Position numbers and translations under genes: made by a program
Shown here: in pieces, positions 58,826 through 64,000 of the stretch
Position numbering within the stretch: position 1 is the first letter of the stretch
How the letters are laid out: each line of letters opens with the position of its first letter
Notes under the pieces: generated by a model
The model's database searches: none
The model's input: the letters and a program-made list of their open reading frames with translations, nothing else
Told to the model about the DNA's origin: nothing
Source: Ulvibacterium sp.
GTDB taxonomy: Bacteria > Bacteroidota > Bacteroidia > Flavobacteriales > Flavobacteriaceae
Direction: 5' to 3'
Assembly (NCBI RefSeq): GCF_028285715.1
Contig: NZ_JANQOO010000016.1
Span: 110,304-174,303, forward strand
DNA length: 64,000 nt

Positions 58826-58915
58826 TGTTTGCACTGCTTTACAATTTTTGAATTTGCCGCGAAAGTGCCTTTTTTCCAGATCTTTCATGTTAAGGCAATG
58901 TTAAATTAGCAAAGA

Positions 58916-58923
58916 CAAATTTA
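58916..58923 (-). promoter_or_regulatory. -7 promoter element (TAAATTTG) for the TonB receptor
   Basis: TAAATTTG on the - strand, which would place the transcript start about 85 bases before the chosen ATG (58825) and about 22 before the alternative ATG (58888). Confidence 0.4.
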
Positions 58924-58997
58924 ACATAAATTCGACAATCTAAACACTGAAAAACAAGAAGTTACATTGTACATTGCAGAAATAGAAAAATGTCCCT

Positions 58998-60638
58998 TTA
59001 ACTCTTAAAAACTTGTAAAAGATGCAAGGTAGAGGCATCATGATTCCCAATATTGGAACTATTGATGTCTTTTAATATGGATCCTGCCAATTGCTTGCCC
59101 AGTTCCACGCCCCATTGGTCATAACTGTAAATATTCCAGATAACGCCCTGAACAAAAATCTTATGTTCATAAAGGGCTATCAGCGCTCCAAGACTTTTTG
59201 GGGTCAGGCGGTTGATCAGGATGGTGTTTGTGGGCTTATTACCCTCAAATACCTTGTATGGAACCAATTTTTCCATTGTAGCATCTGCAAGCCCTTTGGA
59301 CTCCAATTCAGACCGGACTTCTTTTTCTGTCTTGCCGTTCATTAGGGCTTCTGTCTGCGCAAAGAAATTGGCCATGAGTTTTTGATGATGGTCGGTATCT
59401 CCATGAAGCGACTCCTTAAACCCGATGAAATCCGTAGGAATCAATTTGGTGCCCTGATGTATTAATTGAAAGAACGCATGTTGGGAGTTGGTTCCAGGCT
59501 CTCCCCAAATAATGGTGCCCGTTTGGTAATGGGTTTTAGTCCCCATTCTATCCACACTTTTACCGTTACTCTCCATGATGCCTTGTTGTAGGTAGGCGGA
59601 AAATCTAGCGAGATATTGGGTGTATGGGATAATGGCTTCTGTCTCGGCACCATAGAAATTATTGTACCAGATACTCAATAAAGCGAGGATAACGGGAATA
59701 TTCTGGTCAAATTCCGTGCCTTTAAAATGTTGGTCCATTCCATTGGCCCCCTCTAAAAGCGAGTTAAAATTTTGAAAACCTACGGCCAAGGCAATGGAAA
59801 GCCCCACGGCGCTCCATAAGGAAAACCGGCCTCCAACCCAATCCCACATGGGGAATACGTTCTCATCTGAAATACCAAACTCGCTTATGGCCGCCGTATT
59901 TGTGGAAACCGCTGCAAAATGAAGGGCAATGTCCTTCTGGGTAGCTTTTTGCAAGAACCATTTTTTTATAGTTACTGCATTGCTAAGGGTCTCTTGGGTA
60001 GTAAACGTCTTGGATACAACTACAAAAAGCGTAGTCTCGGGATTCAATTCCTTTAAGACCTCGTGAACGTGGTCACCATCCACATTACTCACAAAATGCA
60101 TCCTTAAATGGTTCTTATAAAACCGCAAAGCTTCGGTGACCATTGCAGGTCCTAAATCGGACCCTCCTATTCCAATGTTTACCACATCGGTGAAAGGTTT
60201 TCCGGTAAAACCCTTCTTTTCTCCAGAAATTATGCCATCCGTAAAGCCTTTGATCTGTTCTTTGACCTGAAAGACCTCCTTAATTACGTTTTTGCCATCG
60301 ACTACTATACGGTCAGCCTTCTGGGCACGAAGTGCTGTATGTAAAACGGCACGACCCTCCGTATGGTTGATCAAATCCCCTTCGAAATATTTATTTATGG
60401 CATCCTTTAGGTTTACTTCTTCCGCCAGTTGTAACAAAAACTGTACTGTTGGCTCGGTAATTCTATTCTTGGAAAAATCGACCAAAAAATCCTGCCATTT
60501 AATCGTAAAATTATCCACTCTATTTTGACCATCCTCGGCAAAAAGATTTTTTAGGTGGATTTCATTTGTTGCCTCGAAATGTTTTTTGAGTTCTTTCCAA
60601 GCGGATGTTGTGGTAGGATCAATACTTTGTAACGGCAT
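58998..60638 (-). CDS. pgi: Glucose-6-phosphate isomerase
   Basis: Interconverts glucose-6-phosphate and fructose-6-phosphate in glycolysis and gluconeogenesis. 546 residues. Seen: [49 protein letters not shown], the catalytic Glu region [34 protein letters not shown] (signature with catalytic His) and late KRxxP-like [16 protein letters not shown] (catalytic Lys). The length is normal. It lies about 100 bases downstream of the M23 peptidase gene in the same direction, as last gene of the block running from DUF3108. Confidence 0.97.
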   Translation of the reverse strand: MPLQSIDPTTTSAWKELKKHFEATNEIHLKNLFAEDGQNRVDNFTIKWQDFLVDFSKNRITEPTVQFLLQLAEEVNLKDAINKYFEGDLINHTEGRAVLHTALRAQKADRIVVDGKNVIKEVFQVKEQIKGFTDGIISGEKKGFTGKPFTDVVNIGIGGSDLGPAMVTEALRFYKNHLRMHFVSNVDGDHVHEVLKELNPETTLFVVVSKTFTTQETLSNAVTIKKWFLQKATQKDIALHFAAVSTNTAAISEFGISDENVFPMWDWVGGRFSLWSAVGLSIALAVGFQNFNSLLEGANGMDQHFKGTEFDQNIPVILALLSIWYNNFYGAETEAIIPYTQYLARFSAYLQQGIMESNGKSVDRMGTKTHYQTGTIIWGEPGTNSQHAFFQLIHQGTKLIPTDFIGFKESLHGDTDHHQKLMANFFAQTEALMNGKTEKEVRSELESKGLADATMEKLVPYKVFEGNKPTNTILINRLTPKSLGALIALYEHKIFVQGVIWNIYSYDQWGVELGKQLAGSILKDINSSNIGNHDASTLHLLQVFKS

Positions 60639-60734
60639 TTGCAGGTTTTTCTTAGGGTTATGAGTTATTTCTGTGATTATCCAAAAATAAACATAATCCC
60701 GAGACTAAAGGAAAAACCAGCGCGTGAAAAAGTT

Positions 60735-62018
60735 CTATTGGTTCAGGGTAATCAGATCTTCATCCGAATCGTTGGGCTCCGGAAATTGGATGCAGTCCAG
60801 TTGATCCTTTTTTGGGTTAATGTAGGCATAGTATTCGGGTCTTAGTTCCTCGGCCAAGGGCTCGGCCTTTGGAAGTTCCTCGCGCAGTGGATCTACTTGT
60901 CTCCCATTCTTCCAAAAACGATAACATACATGAGGGCCGCTTGTATTACCCGTCATGCCGACCCATCCTATTACATCGCCCTGGCGCACAAATTCGCCTC
61001 TTCTTACCTTTTGTTTCTTCATGTGAAGATATTGGGTAGAGTAGGTACCGTTATGACGTATTTTTACATATTTTCCATTACCCCCTCTACGGGTAGATTC
61101 TGTTACCGTACCATCGGCCGTGGCCATAATAGGCGTTCCGATGGGCGCAGCATAGTCCGTTCCTAGATGGGGCCTTATTCTGTTGCCATAAAAGCGAATC
61201 CTTCTTTTAAGATTATACCGTGAGGATATTCTGCTGAATTTTACCGGTGCCCTTAAAAATGTTCTCCTAAGATTATTGGCTTCCTCATCAAAGTAGTCCA
61301 TTATGTTTTTTAGGGAGTCGTTCTCATAGGCAAAGGCATAAATGGGTTTGCCATTGTGTTCGAAAAATGCTGCTTCTATGGGTTCGCAACCCGCATAAAT
61401 AGAATCGTTGATGTATTTTTCTTTATAAATGACCTTGAATTTATCCCCTTTTTGAAGTCTAAAGAAGTCAATGGTCCAAGCGTAAATTTCCGACAAACTA
61501 TTGGTTACGTTATAGTCTATTCCCTGATCTAAAATGGCCTCCGACAATGAGGTTTCTATAACCCCGGAAGCCTCACGCTCCACGTACTTCACCTCCTTTT
61601 TATCCTTATAGGCCATTACACTGTCCCTTAAATCGACAACCGTGTAATTTATACGGTCATTTTCATATATGAAAAATTGGGCCGCTTCCGCAGTGTCCTT
61701 GGATTTTAAGATAAGGTAGGGTTTCCCAACACGTATTTTGCGAACATCAAAAGTATCCCTGAAGTCTTGGGATATCTTGGCAATCTTTGGATAATCTACC
61801 TTGTGTTGCAACATGAGTTCGCCAAAACTGTCCCCTCTTTTTACGGTGTCTTGCTGCACCTTGAAGTTGGAAAGGTCAAAACCGAACTGTTTTACGGCTG
61901 CGGGAGCCTCTACAATGGCCACCTCACTATTATCCATTTCAGTTCGTTCCAACGGTTTATCGTCCTTACAAGATGTCAATATGGAAAATAATAATACTAC
62001 GCCCCAGAGTATTCGCAT
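60735..62018 (-). CDS. Lipoprotein M23 peptidase with His-to-Cys zinc ligand
   Basis: 427-residue envelope metallopeptidase (LytM/M23 fold) that should cleave peptidoglycan cross-bridges. Signal MRILWGVVLLFSILTSC with lipid Cys17. A middle region (about 45-250) resembles the OapA/LysM-like domain of Gram-negative DD-endopeptidases. The catalytic domain is at about 278-385: RPHLGTDYA supplies H284 and D288, STQYLHM has H332, and GPHVCYRFW has H363 but Cys365 where the second zinc-binding His of HxH is normally found. It starts 2 bases past the stop of the dioxygenase gene upstream and precedes pgi. Confidence 0.85.
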   Translation of the reverse strand: MRILWGVVLLFSILTSCKDDKPLERTEMDNSEVAIVEAPAAVKQFGFDLSNFKVQQDTVKRGDSFGELMLQHKVDYPKIAKISQDFRDTFDVRKIRVGKPYLILKSKDTAEAAQFFIYENDRINYTVVDLRDSVMAYKDKKEVKYVEREASGVIETSLSEAILDQGIDYNVTNSLSEIYAWTIDFFRLQKGDKFKVIYKEKYINDSIYAGCEPIEAAFFEHNGKPIYAFAYENDSLKNIMDYFDEEANNLRRTFLRAPVKFSRISSRYNLKRRIRFYGNRIRPHLGTDYAAPIGTPIMATADGTVTESTRRGGNGKYVKIRHNGTYSTQYLHMKKQKVRRGEFVRQGDVIGWVGMTGNTSGPHVCYRFWKNGRQVDPLREELPKAEPLAEELRPEYYAYINPKKDQLDCIQFPEPNDSDEDLITLNQ

Positions 62019-62019
62019 T

Positions 62020-62991
62020 CTATTTTTTTATTTTCTCAGGGTTAAAGATATGGTCTACCCATTGCTTTCCCCAATTTTCTAATTCCTGATTCGTGTACAA
62101 TTTCGGAAAAAATACAACCTTTTGAAAACTCGGTGGCAAATACTCTTTCCAGTTGGTGCCTCCAGTAGCCTCTACCTGTCCTTTTTCGCTTCCCAGATAC
62201 CGGTAAGCGGAACCCATATGCATCAAAGGCCAGTTTATATTTGCATTCATGTCCAATGTCTTTAACGCCTTAACCAGCTCTTTATTATTTCGTTTCTCGT
62301 CTGGCATTTGCAGGTACTTGTGGTAGATGGTAGTATTCTGCAATTGCTTCGCTATTCGTACTAATCTTGGGGTGTATCTATATTCAAATTGCTTCAAGGT
62401 AAGGGTCTTTTCCCCGGTAACGTAATCCGTTGCACCCTTTTTCCAATAAATATGTTCGTAAAGTTCCTCAATGGTATCTTTAGATGAAAATCGGTCACGT
62501 TCCGTATAGTGTACCAGGTTTTCCAATGGAGTGGCATAAAGCTCGATCATCCTATATTGTGCAGACTGAAAGCCGCTGGAAGGTAACAAGGCCATTCTAT
62601 ATTGAAGGAACTGTTCCTTTTCCATTCCTTTGATCATAATACTGAAAGACGATATGAGGGCTTGGTAATAACTGTTTATTCTTCTGGCTTTCTCGATAAA
62701 AAAATCAAGGTTCTGAGCCTTATCGTCCACCAATTGCTTCTGTTCATGAAGAATCAATTTAAAATACAACTCGGTAATCTGGTGGTACATAATGAAAATT
62801 TCCTCATCTGGAAAATACGTGCGAGGCACCTGGAGACTAAGTAGGGTATCCAAATGAATGTAGTCCCAGTACGTGAGGTAGCGCTGGTAAAGAAGGCCGT
62901 CCAAATAGGAGCTTAAATCTTGTCCGGAATCTTTATATTTTTCTTCTAACTTGGAGATTTGGGATGCAATCTTCTCCTTTTTCTTCATCAA
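62020..62991 (-). CDS. kynA: Tryptophan 2,3-dioxygenase family protein
   Basis: Haem dioxygenase that opens the indole ring of tryptophan to N-formylkynurenine. 323 residues, nearly all helical. Family motifs: YWDYIHLDTLLSLQ, FIMYHQITELYFKLILHE (substrate-contact Tyr-His), LPSSGFQSAQYRMIELY, and the late WPLMHMGSAYRYLGSEKGQVEATGGTNWKEYLPPSFQKVVFFPKL, which contains the proximal haem His and the TGGTxW substrate loop. The match is good at both ends. No other kynurenine gene is nearby; the operon neighbours are DUF3108 and the M23 peptidase. Confidence 0.93.
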   Translation of the reverse strand: MMKKKEKIASQISKLEEKYKDSGQDLSSYLDGLLYQRYLTYWDYIHLDTLLSLQVPRTYFPDEEIFIMYHQITELYFKLILHEQKQLVDDKAQNLDFFIEKARRINSYYQALISSFSIMIKGMEKEQFLQYRMALLPSSGFQSAQYRMIELYATPLENLVHYTERDRFSSKDTIEELYEHIYWKKGATDYVTGEKTLTLKQFEYRYTPRLVRIAKQLQNTTIYHKYLQMPDEKRNNKELVKALKTLDMNANINWPLMHMGSAYRYLGSEKGQVEATGGTNWKEYLPPSFQKVVFFPKLYTNQELENWGKQWVDHIFNPEKIKK

Positions 62992-62996
62992 TTTGG

Positions 62997-63776
62997 CTAA
63001 TCCATTATTATTTTGAACTGGTGCTTAAGTCCATTGTATCCATCCAAATCTGCCTTTATGGAACCTACGGCCAAATCTGCCTTGATGCGTACCGGAATCC
63101 GATTTTTGTCGGTCGAGACCCAAAGCGAAAGGCTTTCCTGTTCCTTGAACACCCGACCCGACTGTACGTACGGTCTAAATTTATAACACTCGACTTTCCC
63201 GTATTTTGTTTTTAAAATCTCCTTTCCCAAAAATTTGAGCCTGAAATTAAAAATACCATCATCATCATATAGCATTTTCAAGGTTATTGCCTCTCCAACC
63301 ACCAAATCCTCGACATTGTAATTGTTCCTCAAGTAATAAAAGGCGGAAATTAAATCCTGGATACTATCCTGAAGTGTAAAATTAAGTTTTTTCTTGTTCT
63401 TTTTATCGTTAAGTATGGCCTTGTCATTATCGTGATCAAAATTTATCTCTACGTCTTTTGTATACCCCCCTTCATTAATCTTGCGGATAAATCGATACGG
63501 TCTTCCATTTTCCTTGTCAAAATAACTTTCATAGGTATCATCAACTTTAAAAAAAATACTGGCAAATCCCGTGGTGCGCCCTTTTCCCACTACATGATAG
63601 ACCGGTACCCCATCTATGATATCCGATTTGACCTGAAGGGTAGCATAACTGGCATTTAACCATCCATAGTGCATACGGAACTTTAACCACTCACCCGGCT
63701 TAAAGGCGGATGCGTTATCCTGGGCCCCGACACCAAGGTTTAGGGAAAGAAAAAGGAATATGAAAAGCTTTCTCAT
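62997..63776 (-). CDS. DUF3108 domain exported protein
   Basis: 259-residue protein with the signal peptide MRKLFIFLFLSLNLGVGAQ and a single beta-rich DUF3108 domain (FKPGEWLKFRMHYGWLNASYATLQVKSDIIDGVPVYHVVGKGRTTGFASIFFKVDDTYESYFDKENGRPYRF...). It is probably periplasmic, with a lipocalin/LolA-like open barrel; function unknown. First gene of a tight leftward set: the dioxygenase starts 5 bases after its stop. No promoter matching the local consensus was found in the 90 bases upstream. Confidence 0.88.
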   Translation of the reverse strand: MRKLFIFLFLSLNLGVGAQDNASAFKPGEWLKFRMHYGWLNASYATLQVKSDIIDGVPVYHVVGKGRTTGFASIFFKVDDTYESYFDKENGRPYRFIRKINEGGYTKDVEINFDHDNDKAILNDKKNKKKLNFTLQDSIQDLISAFYYLRNNYNVEDLVVGEAITLKMLYDDDGIFNFRLKFLGKEILKTKYGKVECYKFRPYVQSGRVFKEQESLSLWVSTDKNRIPVRIKADLAVGSIKADLDGYNGLKHQFKIIMD

Positions 63777-63867
63777 AGCTATTTGTTATGGTAAAATTAC
63801 TAAAAGCCAAAACAACGTTTGTGCCTCGTAACCTTTACTTAAACAAAATTTATTCCAAAGTATTGTG

Positions 63868-63971
63868 CAAAAAAAGCCCTGACGTCAGCGTCAGGGCTTT
63901 CCTAAATAACCAACCAAACTTTAAATTATGAAAAACCAATACTTAAAGTTGTAAGGGAACCACCCCTTACA
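63868..63971 (-). ncRNA. Candidate small structured RNA
   Basis: Read on the - strand from a TATCTTTG promoter element: hairpin 1, GTAAGGG/CCCTTAC (63951-63970); hairpin 2, AACTTTAA/TTAAAGTT (63917-63950, perfect 8-bp stem); hairpin 3, a 12-bp terminator stem with U7 (63869-63900). The predicted transcript is about 100 bases and holds no ORF. An RNA family was not recognised. A short + strand frame of 8 codons (ATG at 63928) lies across it and is probably chance. Confidence 0.45.
63869..63900 (-). terminator. Rho-independent terminator at right edge
   Basis: AAAGCCCTGACG and CGTCAGGGCTTT, a perfect 12-bp stem with a 4-base loop; on the - strand it ends in seven T. It would end leftward transcription before the DUF3108 gene. 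Confidence 0.92.
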
Positions 63972-63975
63972 TCAA

Positions 63976-63983
63976 CAAAGATA
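63976..63983 (-). promoter_or_regulatory. -7 promoter element (TATCTTTG) for the candidate small RNA
   Basis: TATCTTTG on the - strand fits TAnnTTTG about 5 bases before hairpin 1. The -33 position lies beyond the end of the window. Confidence 0.4.
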
Positions 63984-64000
63984 GGGCAAAGCCATAAGCG

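Noticed and set aside
58826..58888. Upstream ATG for the third carboxypeptidase-type TonB receptor
   Set aside because: It would bury the signal peptide behind 21 charged residues; the ATG at 58825 gives a standard exported protein. The transcript start predicted at about 58911 does not exclude the longer form, so some doubt remains.
63928..63954. Eight-codon frame starting with ATGAAAAACC on the + strand
   Set aside because: Too short to support as a gene; it coincides with the hairpin 2 and hairpin 1 region of the candidate RNA. A leader peptide for a gene beyond the window cannot be excluded.

Overview
The window looks like a chromosomal segment of a marine-type member of the Bacteroidota, most likely family Flavobacteriaceae. 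Reasons: short Bacteroidota-style promoter elements (TAnnTTTG, sometimes with an upstream TTG) in place of sigma70 boxes; few Shine-Dalgarno sites and several TTG starts; many TonB-dependent receptors with N-terminal carboxypeptidase-regulatory-like domains; families typical of this group (DUF4270, DUF5689, DUF2007, cupin_8); and an F1 beta/epsilon pair (atpD-atpC) standing apart from the rest of the ATP synthase genes. No rRNA, tRNA, CRISPR array, transposase or integrase was seen. No gap between genes exceeds about 300 bases.

Layout. 1-1.7 kb: 3' part of RNase G and recX. 1.8-9.2 kb: a cupin_8 dioxygenase and a leftward biotin operon (bioF, DUF2007/zinc ribbon, bioD, decayed bioA, ketosynthase, bioB) interrupted by an opposing GT39-like membrane glycosyltransferase that sits where the front of bioA should be. 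9.3-16.7 kb: acetyltransferase, atpC/atpD, a TonB receptor, glmS. 16.8-24.5 kb: DUF4270 lipoprotein and a half-size glycogen-synthase-like protein, divergent from panC-panD-flippase-like protein-esterase-fold protein-radA. 24.5-29.2 kb: aldo/keto reductase, exonuclease III, a small outer-membrane barrel, a TonB receptor. 29.4-34.3 kb: a compact LacI-controlled operon of two secreted nucleoside-hydrolase-fold proteins and a ThuA-like protein, with a perfect 24-bp palindrome over its promoter. 34.4-36.7 kb: katG.

36.8-39.8 kb is an AT-rich accessory patch. A single membrane-protein gene is bounded by inverted repeats and a long folded repeat with the geometry of an integron gene cassette and its attC site. 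It is followed by an AraC regulator and a secreted esterase. 39.8-46.5 kb returns to housekeeping genes: glycyl-tRNA synthetase, a coiled-coil membrane protein, comF, an Ig-like lipoprotein, a nitrilase, a Nudix hydrolase, an ankyrin protein. 46.8-49.4 kb: a multi-PAS histidine kinase with a receiver-only partner. 49.6-54.9 kb: TonB receptor, DUF5689 lipoprotein and a divergent secreted endonuclease/phosphatase-family protein, possibly a nucleic-acid or phosphate-ester scavenging set. 55-64 kb: DUF1080 protein, small membrane protein, another TonB receptor, pgi, an M23 peptidase, tryptophan dioxygenase, DUF3108, and at the right edge a promoter-hairpins-terminator unit without an ORF that looks like a small RNA.

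Strongest observations: the integron-like cassette at 36888-37753, the lost bioA with a glycosyltransferase in its place, the LacI/nucleoside-hydrolase operon with its operator, and the candidate small RNA at the right edge. All family assignments come from reading translated sequence; no database search was possible.
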